Positions 23,909-35,766 of a DNA stretch of 64,000 nucleotides are shown here, one piece after another. The translations under genes were made by a program, and so were the position numbers. The notes under the pieces were generated by a model, which saw only the letters and a program-made list of their open reading frames with translations, ran no database searches and had not been told where the DNA came from. Source of the DNA: Moniliophthora roreri (taxonomy: Eukaryota > Basidiomycota > Agaricomycetes > Agaricales > Marasmiaceae). The stretch's first letter is position 1. Each line of letters begins with the position of its first letter. The stretch covers positions 248,001 to 312,000 of the forward strand of contig LATX02000223.1 in NCBI GenBank assembly GCA_001466705.2, read 5' to 3'.

Positions 23909-25921
23909 TCACGGCTCACCTTGTCTTGTGGGCAACTTAACTTCCAAGAATATGCGAAGTATGTCATTTGGTATGATATGCCCTTCTGCAAATTCTCCTC
24001 CCTCCTTGATGCAGATTTCGAAGTTTTCAGCAGTCATGTTGTCTACAAGTGTGCGTTGCTGTGCTGTTTCCTCATCTTCATCCTTGTCTTCATCTTCATC
24101 ACCTTCATCGGCAGTTTGGAGAAGATCAAATTTAGAAAACATGAAATCTTCATGGCCTGTACCGATTCCTGAATCAGAAGGGATGGGTGGCATTGATGGG
24201 ACTGTCGGTAACACAGTAAGACTCGGGTTATGAACTGTACAGAATCATGCACTTACGTTTTGAAGGATCCTGATATGCTTGTGAGCAGGCTATGTCATCA
24301 GTTCTTACCCACACCCGTATATTGCCATCTAATAAGCCTTGTTCAGTCATGCACAATTCAGAACCAGCCTTTAAATAAATCATACTTTCATCATAGATAA
24401 GACTAAGGGGGTGGCCCAGCCACAAAGCCTCCGTGATTTGTCCAGAGTCTAGGTGTCCTTGGTTGTCCAACATCTCGCATGTTATCCATTGACGTTCAGC
24501 ATTAAGCTCAGGTGTACAATGTTTCTTGCCAAACATCTGCAGGTAGTGGCTGAATAATGATGTTTTCACTATTCAGAGAATAAAGGCATTGGACTTACTG
24601 CGCGAACAAAGAAGTGAGACAACTCATGAATGAGGGTCACCTTTATGGCAGTGACGACAGCAAGGAAGGAGTCCTCTATGTCAGAACATGCCTTATGCTG
24701 AATGGCAGCATAAAGTAGAAAGAGTAATGCAACATTTAAGTGAATGATGGGTTGGCAGGAATCTTGTGGTCTAGGTAGATGCACTCCATATTGAATTCCA
24801 ATACCGCAGGCGACTCGAACAGCTTCTTTAGGCAAGATGAAAGGATTGCACTCTGGCATGGAATCATGCCCAGTGACATCTGGAACAAGACCTTCTATTT
24901 TGTCGAGTTCATCCGCCCCATTAGCATGGGAGATGATGACCTTCGGTAAACCCCCAGACTCCATAAAAGCATGTATAGTCCTCATGCGAGTAACAACAGC
25001 GTCTAGCCGCTCATGAGGCGAGGAAAAATTCAAAACAATGATCTGGAAGAGAGTGTGTCCATCTCCATCGACAATATTTGTAAAAACATCACCGATGAAT
25101 CGTAAGACTTGAAGGTCTTCGATGGGTACCAGTGTCATCAATTTTGGTGATACGAAGACTTCTGGCATTGCCCTGATAGGTCCTGGATTCTCCAGGATCC
25201 GATGGAATAACGAAACAAAAGACTCGACTGCCAACCATAGATGAACAAAATGAAACAGTCGCAAGATAATTAAACCACTTACAGGCATCTCTGTCCTTGA
25301 ACCTAACCCTCACCTCGGGGTCTCTTGAATATAACAGGTTTTCTCTGGAACGAGCCAGTAACTTGTCAGTAGGTCGATATGGACATACAGACTGCCTACT
25401 CTATGGTAACCACACCACCGTTTTCCAATGTAAGGGTCCTCAAGGGGCTCCGTGTTGGAAGCCTCTTCAGAGAAAAGTCAATCCGTTCTGTCAGTAAGGA
25501 TTAGCATGTTGCCATGTATGTGCATAGTGTATCTCACTCTGTAGTGATATGTGCAAGTTCTCGTCTAATAGGATCACACGATTTGTTCTCGAGGACACTA
25601 TAAAAACTCAGGTTAGCGATGCAAAGTTCTAAAGGGTACTTTCGACTTACAGAGCACCTTCCATTCCGGAAGATCATGTTCTGTTGGGGGCTCGGACTTG
25701 CCAATTGTAACTGTGCTAATCTCGTTCTCGTCAAAGACACGGACACGAACATCATGGTCAAGATATTTGCGGCCACCCGGTAAGTTGGCTAAGTTGCCCG
25801 TCTCCGCCGCACGTAGAATCATTCGGTCTTCCTCCTTCTCTTCTTCCGACAAATATGAGCCGTGAAGGTTCCAAAAATTGAAATCCTTGATGGACGCTGC
25901 AAACGGTTTAGAGGGTGCCAT
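23909..25921 (-). CDS. Uncharacterised protein with an HExxH (zincin-like) motif
   Basis: Seven exons on the minus strand (25651-25921, 25538-25597, 25400-25487, 25283-25344, 24599-25227, 24257-24536, 23909-24201), all in phase, give 560 residues. No known family is recognised as a whole. Residues 361-370 read HELSHFFVRA after a hydrophobic helix, the zinc-binding HExxH pattern. The next exon has DSGQITEALWLG, where the Glu could be the third zinc ligand of a gluzincin-like site. This is inference. The N-terminal 170 residues are polar, and the C terminus is very acidic (GDEDEDKDEDEE). No signal peptide is seen, so it is probably intracellular. The last exon contains a GTGAGC donor just before the stop, so the gene may instead splice into a terminal exon ending near 23670. 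Confidence 0.75.
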
Positions 25922-26204
25922 GGTGGTGGTTTCTGGCAGGCAGCGATGGCCCCCTGTTTTACGAGTCATTGAGTCACGGTCGGGCGTCTTTTTAACTTTT
26001 GCATAGTCTAGGCTCTACCTATTTGTTCGCTTACCCGCAAGCTCATCTGTTATCCGTCTCTTCAATTTTTTGCGCGCTGGATTTGTAGCGATTGATGGAG
26101 CGGTGTCTAGGGAGGAGATTTATTTAGCAGGTACGAATCCAGCGAGATGTCACTGTGGATTTCCACCCTAGCTCTTTCGACTCATTAGGTAGCATGCGCA
26201 CAAT
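25922..26204. other. Intergenic region, promoter side of the HExxH gene
   Basis: Short spacer between the HExxH gene start and the relic of the secreted-protein gene. No motif recognised. Confidence 0.4.
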
Positions 26205-26990
26205 CGGGCTTCTCAAGGGACTTGCAAGATGGTGAAGACGCTTCACTCAACATCCTCGGATGCAATGGTGGTGAAACACTTATGGGAGCACAGATGTGGT
26301 ACGTCGTCAGCATTGCTCATTGTGAGGTTTTCGCGCTCACAGTATTGGATAGAGCGAGGATGAAACCCTCGCCTTTATATTACGATCCAGACACGAACAC
26401 ACCGGACGTTGGCATTCGTGAAGAAATAACCACTGAATTCACACTCGAGAACCTCGTACAGTTGCCGAACGAACCAAGCAAGTACCATGGGAACATCATA
26501 TACGACAGTGCTCGTTGCCTAACACTCTCACAGGCACGGGCTACTGAGACGTGGTCGGCTTCTATTCTTGCGCTACGGGGACTCAGCTGGTCGAGGCTGA
26601 AAAGGAAGAGAGGCTTATGTGGGATTACCCTCGCAATTCGGTGGGATCAGAGACAGTCGAAGAAGGGTTCGTTGAAGATACAGAAGTCTTGATGAACGAG
26701 CTTGTGACTGTGGAGGACAGTCCCCAAGACGGACTGCCCTCCACGTCGGGTACTCTATCGAACACAACGCGAACAACCTCATCATTAAATTCAACCACCA
26801 AAAGAAGCTTTTCCAGGCGCGGCACCGTGTCTCAAGTCCAGTCCATCTGGAGGTTACCAGTTTGTGGAGCATGTGCTTATGGGCGTATCTTCGTGGATAT
26901 TCAGGAAGGCCGGGACGTTGCGAAGCTGGGTCTTGCTCTCCAAATTACGATACGGACGTTGTAGCTCTTCCCCTCCGAGGTTTATCCGTT
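26205..26990 (+). pseudogene. Broken second copy of the secreted-protein gene
   Basis: Matches 22690-23500 along its whole length (YYDPDTNTPDVGIR, FTLENLVQLPNEPSKYHGNI, CLTLSQARAT, then SNTTRTTSSLNST and SFSRRG). The signal-peptide exon is not found. A deletion near 26565 shifts the frame, so the second half is read in another frame, and further differences break the C terminus. Frame 1 runs 26222-26692 and frame 2 runs 26551-26964. This is a decayed duplicate, not a functional gene. Confidence 0.8.
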
Positions 26991-27252
26991 CTTCGTTCAA
27001 TCCCAATAGTAACGATGATAACGATGATAATGATACACGCCCTACTTATTTTTACAACAGCTCGCAATTGAGAGCAAAGGTAATCTGGTGCATACAACGA
27101 TAGCAAATCAGAACCCCGAATCCCATACTAGCCGGCCACATGCATCGTGGTCAACATTTCGACGCTTGTCGTTTTCTATTCCTTGAATCGATATCCTTCC
27201 CTGCATTCCGGGAGAACTAATCGCGAAATCTGTATAAGCGTAATCCACGTTG

Positions 27253-27633
27253 TCACGTTTTGTCCTGAAAAGTCCCCGCTGGGGTCCAGTACGGCGTCCT
27301 CTGACCAAGAGGCGTGAATGATTCAGGGAGGTACCCGTTAAATGAAACGATTACTCCTGTAGCGTTTGTGTCGCAAAGAAGCGATAAGTCGATCATAACT
27401 TCCCCCTCATCCCGTGGTCTAGGTGAATCAACTCGAGAGAGGGAGGAGAATAAGGACGACAATGGTTTGGTTGTGGATTCGGGGTCGGAAGTAGAGATTG
27501 GCATTGTAAATGTAGCTGACGTCGTTAATTTCAACGAGTGCGACGCAACTGTTACTTGTGGTGGTGGTATACTATGAGGGAACTGATCTGCAGCCAAGTT
27601 AGAAACTTGAAGTCCTAGTATGGTGATACGCAA
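27253..27633 (-). CDS. Possible hypothetical protein exon
   Basis: Open frame of up to 126 residues with no recognised domain. A CTGCAG acceptor lies inside it near 27590, so the true exon may begin there, but I could not find a phase-compatible upstream exon. It may be a gene remnant. Confidence 0.25.
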   Translation of the reverse strand: MRITILGLQVSNLAADQFPHSIPPPQVTVASHSLKLTTSATFTMPISTSDPESTTKPLSSLFSSLSRVDSPRPRDEGEVMIDLSLLCDTNATGVIVSFNGYLPESFTPLGQRTPYWTPAGTFQDKT

Positions 27634-28198
27634 TCACTTACTTTAGATAGTAGGTACTCCGATGGCACTCTTACTAGAACTCGAATATTGAGCTGCTCCC
27701 TTTGATTTTAGGTGTCGTTCGAGGAGCAGTGACTCCTGGTATATAAATGTTAGTTTAGACTACCCCAGCGCCCGGCACGGGATCTACCGTTCACTCACAC
27801 CCCCCCGAGGATCACCGCTGTAATCTGTATTGCGGGGCTCTCGGACCACTCGACTATCCGCAAATGAGTTGCCGGTTTCAGGCGGGGGTAGTGGGAGGAA
27901 GAGGGGAAGTGCTACGTTCACTCAGTCCAGACTGCTTTAATTATATCCCCCCAAAAGTGATGGAGATCATTCTAACGAATTGAAGTCCTTGAAGCATGAT
28001 GGTGGCACGATTCCGATTCGTGGCAGAATTACGACCTAGTGATTGAATGACATTGACTCTGGTCCATGGCCTCAATAGCGTGGATCCATGATACCTCAAG
28101 GCTTCACAGGTCCTATTAGGTCATGTATTCAAAAGCAAGAACCAGTTACATTTGTGTCTCAAGAGTTACAGTTTTTTGTTGTTGTGATCTTATCTCCG
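27634..28198. other. No supported gene
   Basis: Spacer containing the 3' side of CAND1. Nothing else recognised. Confidence 0.4.
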
Positions 28199-31100
28199 TT
28201 ACTGGCCGACTAGTTCCTTGAACTCCACACCCCAGGTAGGGTTCTTCTTGAGTTCCTCGACAAACGCGTCAAATCGCGGAGAAACACCCGAGCCGACTTT
28301 ACTGAGGGCTGCCACGGCTCTCAGGGCGCTTCTCTGTAACTCTGCAGCCCTTTCGAGATCCTGCTTGACGGTGTCCTTGGTGACCTGAGCGCCCTTCATG
28401 GTCTTTTCGAGTTGAGGTGTCGCTTCGTCTAATCTCTGAGAGACAGCAGCAGGTGCTACTTGGGACAACCGGAAGAGCATCATATGCGAAATGACTTTGA
28501 TCTCATCCGAATCATCGGCGAGACCGGGAAGGACCCGACCGAGGAACTCGTGAAGATCGAGTTTCGTTAGGCAGGTATCAAGCTTTGATGTGACGAACAT
28601 ATTTATTAGCGTAGGGAACCGATCGTCGTATGATAGAACTCACCAAGGTGTACATCGTCTCGTAAGCAGTCTTGCGGGCCTCCAAACCGTCATCTACCTT
28701 GTGAGTCCAAGGGCCCATCTGCACCGTCCTAATGAGGTCAGGATTAATTACAGTTTCTTTGTACAGATTGGGCAGTAGCGCGTTGAGGTGGTCCCTGATT
28801 AGATATGGCTTCGTGCGTGCCGCAGAGTTCAATGCAGACAATGTCAACCGGCGAACAGTCTGAAAGACGATCAGTACATTATGATGTAAAAGAGTAGACA
28901 TATACCGACCAGGTCGGAATCCACCATCAATGACATGAAATCGACGAGTAAAGGGGACAAAAGCTCATCGTACGATTGCGCGGTATCTGCAAAAGTGTAG
29001 CGAATGGCTGATACGACTGTCGCTCTGGTGGCCGGAGCGTTATCGCGAATACGGGCCTAGTACCATAACATCAGTCTCCATCTGAAACGAGTACCTTTAG
29101 GACACACATGAAGTTGGGGAAGATATTTAGACGGCTGCGTGGTCGCCAACCTGCCAATGCAGGCAGCAGCAACATTCCTGGTACTCTCCTCCGAGTTCTC
29201 CGAGTTCTCGAAGAGCGGCACCCACAGCATGTCAGCCACACTCTCTAATTGTCCATGTGAGCAGTGTGTCACAACCTAAAGGTTTAGATATTGTTAGATG
29301 AAACGACATGCGTTGATCATGGGATACTACATACCTCCTTAAGTGCGTGAAGCGACAGCAGCCGTTTTTTGGGATCACTTTGAACCATCTTGACGATAGC
29401 AGGCAGGAACTGATGTAAATTACCGATGGCGATATTACCTGCGCTTATCTGTATACAATTGCGACGTAAAAAGACTCAATGGTACTCACCAGCAGCGAAG
29501 GCAGCAGCCGAACGAACCTCCTCTTGTTCGGCAGAGAAGTGTTCTATCGCATGATTGAATATGTCTTGTTGTGGAGACATGTCACTGGAAGCACGCATTT
29601 GTCAAAATGAAAGCGATGTGATCAATGTGCGATACTGACATGAAGCGGCCCAGTTCACCCAAGATGAGAAGACTAAGAACAACCATCGATCCTTTGGCCT
29701 TGGATGTCTTCTGTGAGAAACAATAATTTTGTCAGCTCTTTGGAGGGAAGGAAAGACAAAAGATCCCAAACCTTGACGTGCTTGGAGTATTCAGCAATAG
29801 TGCCAGCCGCAACACCTTGATGACTTTTGACGACTTGTGCAACACACTTCGCTACATTAGATGGGTTGGCGTCAGCCTTGGGTGCTTTGTCCACCGCCAA
29901 GACCAAGTTGGGCACAACATGAGTGGCAATCTGGGAGTCAGCCAGAATAAGGGCAGCGTAGAAGTTGAGAAGCGAATCCAAAGCCGATCCGGCAACAAGA
30001 GGGGAGTGAGATATCGAGTACATCGTCGTCAAGAGCGTTTTCTCGACCTCTGGGAAGGTGGTACTCGGCGCGAGTTCAAGAAGGATACTGAGCGTGTTCA
30101 GAGCTTGCGAGAGCAAGGAGATATCGGAAACGGAAAGGTAGGGCTTGATATGCGTGATCAAGGTACTCGGCAATGTAGGTGGGATACCAGAAGTGTAGCT
30201 TGAGCAGGGAATACGTCATTGAAGTTAATGGAATGAGCGAGCCGGGACAAACCTCTTCAACAAGACGTCAATTGCAATAAAGGTATCGACTTTGCCACTC
30301 CTTCCCGCCTTCTTCAGGAGGCCAATAAGCCATTCCACACATCCATTGGCCCACTCATCGCCAACCGTGACCTCGCTAGCCACCTTGGTGATGACCTTTA
30401 CCGCACCTTCAGTTCTACCGGTCTGGCGACAAATCGCTTCCCATTCTCTACGGTTCTTGGTCTTCATCGTGTCCGTTGCACAGATCCACAGGTCACCGAT
30501 GCACTCTTCAGCAGAAGCTCGAACTTCGGCGTCGGTATCGTTACTGGTCAGACGAGTCAAAGCCTGCTCGTATAGTACATCAGTCCAATCAACATTCTTT
30601 ACAGGTCTCACTGCCTGCAAAAGTGACGAGAAGACCTTAAAAGCCTCCGATGCAATTCGTGGATGACGCTCACGAACTGCTTTCAGGAGAGGTGGTGTTA
30701 GCGTAGGTAACGAGCTGCCGAAAGCTGGTGGGGAGTGCGTGGAGAAGAACAGGCTCAAGAATGATAGGCATGAGAGGTATAGTGTGGAAGTGGAGGTCGT
30801 TGGGGGTTGGGACAAGATCGACTTGGAAGTAGAGGTGATAAGCGACACCTGTCCCGACAGCGAACCCGGAAGTACAGTGAGAAGGGAATATAGCAGCGAG
30901 AAGCCGGCTTGAAGCGTAGCCGGAGGAGTTTTGGGTGACTTCAATTGATTGAGAAGTGCCTTAGAGAGATTAGGTACTTGAGATTTGAGAAGTGAGTAAG
31001 GCCCCTCCTCGGTATCCATCGATTCCATATCCCGTTTGCGCTTTCCATGTGTAACATCATCCTTACCCTGAGGGAGACCACCATACACACACGTTTGGCT

Positions 31101-32661
31101 TAGAAGGATAGCATACGTTGACCAAACTTCGAGCTTCACCGTCTCCTCGCGGTCACCAAAGCGTGAAATGAGGACAGGCGAAACATCTTTGTAGATTGTG
31201 GTCAGCATTTCTGGCCGAGTTGCGATGATTGCAGCGAGAAGTTTCGTAGCCGAGCGGCGGATCTTGTACGAAGTGTCCTCATCGTCAGAATACCTGCAAC
31301 ATGTTAGCCGGTGAGCTGACAATAGACAAATCGACACACTCATCCAATTCGGCATCATCTTCATCTTCGTCGTCAGCATCAGCCATTTCCTCGTCTTCAT
31401 CTCCTCCGGCATAGTTCTACTCCGTGGTCAGTACCCTGTCACTAGCATTAGTCAAATACACGTACAGGATCATATTTGATGAATTGATTCCCGACTTGAA
31501 TGATATTCGGCAAGTACGAAGTTATTTCCGAAGGGCAGCGCAGAAGTAATGCTTCGAGCGCCTGAAGACATCCTTCCCGAAGTTCGTCGTCGTCGCGCTG
31601 GGCGGCTTTTAAAATATGGGGCACAATATCGTTCAGAGAAGGGGAAATGTGAGTTGGAGAGTTCTTGGCCACTGCTGCAACGAGCTGTACGGTAGTCCTT
31701 TGCTTCTCAATGTTGGCATTTGGCGCAAGATTTGGGAAGACATGCTTTTGTAGGAGATCGGCGAATAACTCGGGGGCAGTGATGGGAATGAATTGTGAAA
31801 TCGTGACGATCGCGCGTTTTCGGACTACAGGCCGAGGATGCGAAAGTAAGGGTGCAAGAACAGTGAGTGGTGGAGGATTAAGCTCTGTGCTTGACAGTCG
31901 TAATGGAAAGCGAGTGATGAGGATAGAGAGAATCGATAACGTCTCGACAAGGGCTTCCGGTGGCGTATTGGTCTATCAGACGCGTGTTCATCTCTATGGA
32001 GGTGCGCATTTATCACGGATCACGTACGTTTGCTGCTTGCTCCAACAGCTTGGGTGTAAGTTTTGCGCATGCTGATGCAGACACCTGTCCATCTGCGGGA
32101 AGTTCTGCGGTGATTGTCTTGAGAGCTAATTTTCAATCCAATCAGCTGCATACTAGGTGCAAAGAAGAGAGAGACGTACCTAGGGCAGAAATATCTCTCA
32201 GTTCATCATCCTTTCCACCCGAATACTCGATTAACTTATCCACAACCATCTCCATCTGCGGCTGGCGTATGATCTTGATGAGCTGACCCAAGCTTGACGA
32301 CAGACATAAGAACGTGGTCTCGCAAATGAAGATGAGATATAGTACCATCTAACAGCTTGATTTTTAACTTCAGAGATCTTGTCCTCAACCAAGCTTAGAA
32401 CTTTCTTCAGGACTTTGGTTTCCATAACTTCATCCCCAAAGAAGGACGACTGGTCCTGCTTGATCTCGTTCATCAAGTCATTTAGACCCATGAACCTGCC
32501 TCCATTATATCAGTGCATCGAAAATACAGCAAGTACACGCGATCATACCTAAAGTCCTGGTCGCCAGACTCCATCTATCGCCAAGTCAGCACTGTATGAA
32601 CGCTGGATGCTGGGATCCATACCTTCTCGATGAGACTATTCATAAGATATGATTTCGTCAT
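28199..32661 (-). CDS. CAND1: CAND1/TIP120, cullin-associated NEDD8-dissociated protein
   Basis: A long multi-exon gene on the minus strand, first exon 32623-32661, second 32549-32574, third from 32495, stop at 28199. The N terminus has the CAND1 hallmark order: MNSLIEKMESGDQDFRFMGL, LNDLMNEI, then KISEVKNQAVRC and LGQLIK. HEAT-like helical repeats continue throughout. There is an acidic insert (DEDEDDAELDE) before SDDEDTSYKIRRSATKLLAA, which matches the conserved 'SWKVRRAAAK' block. The C-terminal part (TCLTKLDLHEFLGRVLPGL) is the TIP120 domain. CAND1 binds unneddylated cullin-RING scaffolds and exchanges substrate receptors. It shares a 163-bp promoter region with BCP1. Confidence 0.95.
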
Positions 32662-32824
32662 GATGAAAATGGAAAAAGGAAAGAACAATGAGAGGATCGA
32701 GTGGAGTAAATGGCGTTGGAGGACTTAAGGGTACCGTGTGACTCTGGGTAGCGGTCTGTGCGCTTCTGTGTTTGGATCTGCCGGCAGTAGCAAATTACTT
32801 TTTTTCTTTCCATCTTCACCACCC
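32662..32824. promoter_or_regulatory. Divergent promoter region CAND1 / BCP1
   Basis: The two start codons face away from each other with 163 bp between them, so both core promoters must lie here or overlap the transcripts. There is no clear TATA box, as is common for housekeeping genes. A run of T/C (TTTTTTTCTTTCC) lies just upstream of the BCP1 ATG. Confidence 0.6.
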
Positions 32825-33889
32825 ATGGCTAAACGTAAACAGAACAAGGACGACTCTGATGATGATTCCTCCGACGTTGTAAGTATCATTCATGTAATCC
32901 TGGTTGAATTTTTTACTCATTTTCATCCAATCAGTAGAGCATGATAGACGTCGATTTTGATTATTTCGATCCTAATCCAGATGTTGACTATCAAGCAATA
33001 AAACGTCTTCTGGGTCAACTTTTCCAGCACGATGCAGAGCTATTTCATTTACATGAGCTTACGGAACTCATCCTAAGCCAGCCTTCGGTGGGAACGACAA
33101 TCAAGACAGACGGGAAGGAGAGCGATCCGTATGCACTTTTGACGGTATTGAATATGCATACGCACAAGGTGCGTCCGTAAGATGGGTCTCTTTTCTGCAC
33201 TCAGTCTGACTATGCGTAGGACCACCCATCAATCAAAGCAATCGGTTCTTACATCCTCCAAAAAACAGCCCCCAATTCCGAATTCCACAGCCGTGCTCAA
33301 GCTCTCTTCAACCAGACGGAGAGTCACGTCGGGCTCGTTATCTGTGAACGGCTAATCAACATGCCAGTTGAAACCATACCCCCAATGTACCGTATGTTAA
33401 CAGAGGAACTCAAAAACGCCGTCGCCCAGGTAAACCTTCCGTTCATCCCGCTAGTGCTGTGCTCATGGATCGACCAAGAATCAACCTTTTAAATTCACGG
33501 ACCTCATCTTCATCTCCCGAGCTTATTATCTCACCGAGGCAGAAGAACAGTTTTTCATCAACAACTCGAACGCCCGCGCATCGACAAAGCGCTCCAAAAA
33601 GGCCAAGGAAGCCCCAGAGGAAGCAAGGCCTTCAGATGGTATTTACTCGTTCCATCCGGAAGATGACCACATCAAAAAAGTAAGTCGTTTCATTCGCTAT
33701 CATCGCCGATACTTATCGCTCTACAAGACCTCGACGTATTCCATCGAATACAAGTTCAACAGTGCACCACCTGAACCTCGGGACAACGAATCGTTTGGCC
33801 TCGATACTCGAGGAAGAATGATGCTGGTTCCAATTTCTCGCTTTGAGGATTTGGTGACTCAAATGAGTCTGGCTTATGCGGTGGGTTAG
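32825..33889 (+). CDS. BCP1: BCP1/BCCIP family protein
   Basis: Five exons (32825-32878, 32938-33168, 33220-33429, 33479-33679, 33728-33889), all phase 0, give 285 residues. Conserved points of the family are present: an acidic N terminus, VDFDYFDPNPDVDYQAIKRL, HPSIKAIGSYIL, ERLINMPVETIPPMYRML and FISRAYYLTEAEEQFF, with FHPEDDHIKK near the end. Bcp1 in yeast is a nuclear chaperone of ribosomal protein uL14 and helps export Mss4. The vertebrate homologue is BCCIP. The exon-2 acceptor is TAG at 32935-32937; the CAG three bases upstream would bring in a stop codon. Confidence 0.95.
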
Positions 33890-33985
33890 ACTTGTACGAT
33901 GAGTTGCAAGTAGATCTTTGTTATTATATCTAGTTAGTCAATAGTTGATACTATGTACATGAATTTACAAGCTGGCGACCAAAGT

Positions 33986-35766
33986 TTATTCACAGACCCA
34001 CGAACCCTCTTCTGTAGCAAGACCAGGTCCAATGTACCTATTCTTCTTGGGCCATTTGCAGTGCGCTCTCCAATATTCTGCTGTCACGCCATCCTCTGCA
34101 AGTTTGGCGCCTCTCAGCACCTCCGGTGCAACACCCTCCTCAACCCACTTGACCAGCGCCATCAAAGCGTTCTCACTGGCATCCTTTCCGGCAACTGCAG
34201 TCGGATCCTGGCCAATGGCCCATGCACCATCACCGTCCCGACAGTGATCCATCCCGCTCACGAAGAACAACCGATAAAACTCATCGAGCTCTGAAGGTGG
34301 GAGACCCATTGTCCGAGCAACGTGGGCGTAGTACAGCTGAGAAATCTCGGAGGATACAACATAATCCTGCAGGCCATGATACGTCAAAAGCTTGCCACCG
34401 CGATTGGCGAGTCCGCTAAGGTCTCCATTCCATGTCTCGACATTGAATGGGTTCTGAGCAAGCGCAACTGCGGCATCCTGTAATGTGAATGATCTACCAT
34501 TCCAGGTGGTGTCGTTGTATACGACATCTCGGAACCAATCCTATAACACAAATATGCTTAGAGAAATGGCAGAAACATGAGATATGTATATTCACCTCGG
34601 CTAAAGCAGAAGGGTTCCCATCGACGTAAAACTTTTGTCGTTTCATGTTAACTCCTGGCTGCATGCGAGGATACAGCAATTCGCCGTTCAAACCATAGAA
34701 TGGGCTGTGGATCTTGTTCACGACCTCTGCCTGCTTTGGGGTCAGACAACCTGATTTCTGATCCTTCTTGCAGATCAGAACTTCAGGCGTGAACTGACAC
34801 ATATCAGGATCTTCCAATAATCCGTCCACCGACCCGTCAAGCTTATCGCACTGCCTGAGGAGCTCGTCGTACACCAGCGCCCATTGGTCCGGTGTAATAT
34901 AAGTTTCTGAATCGGGTGCTCCAACCGTATTTGTGAGATAAGCTCCCCAGGACACGATGCGAGTCAAAGCGAGAGCCGGTGCGCCTGCCAGGATGCCATC
35001 AAAGTCCTCTGGGAAATCCTGGGCTTCTTTGAACCCCTGTCTACCACCACTCGAGCATCCAAGGTAATACGACTTCCGGGAAGGTACACCGTAGAACTGC
35101 TTGGCGAGTTCCTTTCCAGCAACTGTCCCTGTGTGCACCGAACGATAAGCATAATCTTCGATGGCGTTGGGGTTATTTAGCATGGGTGCAGCGGTGGATC
35201 CGTTATAACCCGTGTTCATCCCGACAGAGGCGAAACCTAGGGAACTAGTATATTCGAGTTCGTTGTAGAGAATGCCTATGGATCATGGTTGGTTTCTGCT
35301 GACTTATACTAGGGTGTTTACTTACATCCTCCGAGTCCTATTGCGATCCGTCAGTGACATACCCGCCAATAGCCAACCATTACATACCTCGATTCGTAGT
35401 CGTTAAAAATCGTCCTGTATAATCGAACGGTAACCATCCTTCTACAATCATCTCACTTGTTCCTGAGGTCGCCACCGACATTCCGACGCGACATATGTCC
35501 GTCGAGACCTTCCACTCCGTTACACCACACGAAGGATCATTGTCGGTCAGCGAGATGGTTGTTCCTGCGGGAACATAATTGGAGAAATAAACTGTTGCTT
35601 TGGGTGTGGATGCTTCGGCCGCAAAGGAGGTGCAACGTCCAATGAACTCTTCCTGACTCGAATAGCTGATAATTGAGTTATCCCGAGGAAAGAAAGGTAG
35701 AGAAACGTTGAGAAGCTGGCCAAGCCCCATCCAGAGTAATGCGTCTTGCAAGGGTCGGAATGCCAT
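33986..35766 (-). CDS. Tannase / feruloyl esterase family enzyme
   Basis: Four exons (35388-35766, 35326-35337, 34596-35275, 33986-34540) give 541 residues, and all phases close. Exon 2 is only 12 nt. The N terminus is hydrophobic and probably a signal peptide. Tannase-family marks are all present: CxS nucleophile motif GCSSGGRQG, FPEDFDGILAGAPA, catalytic Asp in YHGLQDYVV, and catalytic His with its Cys partner in GMDHCRDGDGAW. The Cys next to the Ser and His motifs is typical of this family (CS-D-HC). The enzyme should be secreted and cleave gallate or hydroxycinnamate esters in plant material. The start at 35766 is chosen because the upstream in-frame ATG adds basic residues before the signal segment. 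A relic of exon 1 lies at 37080-37460. Confidence 0.93.

Noticed and set aside
30292..30666. Plus-strand open frame inside CAND1
   Set aside because: Shadow of the CAND1 coding frame on the opposite strand.
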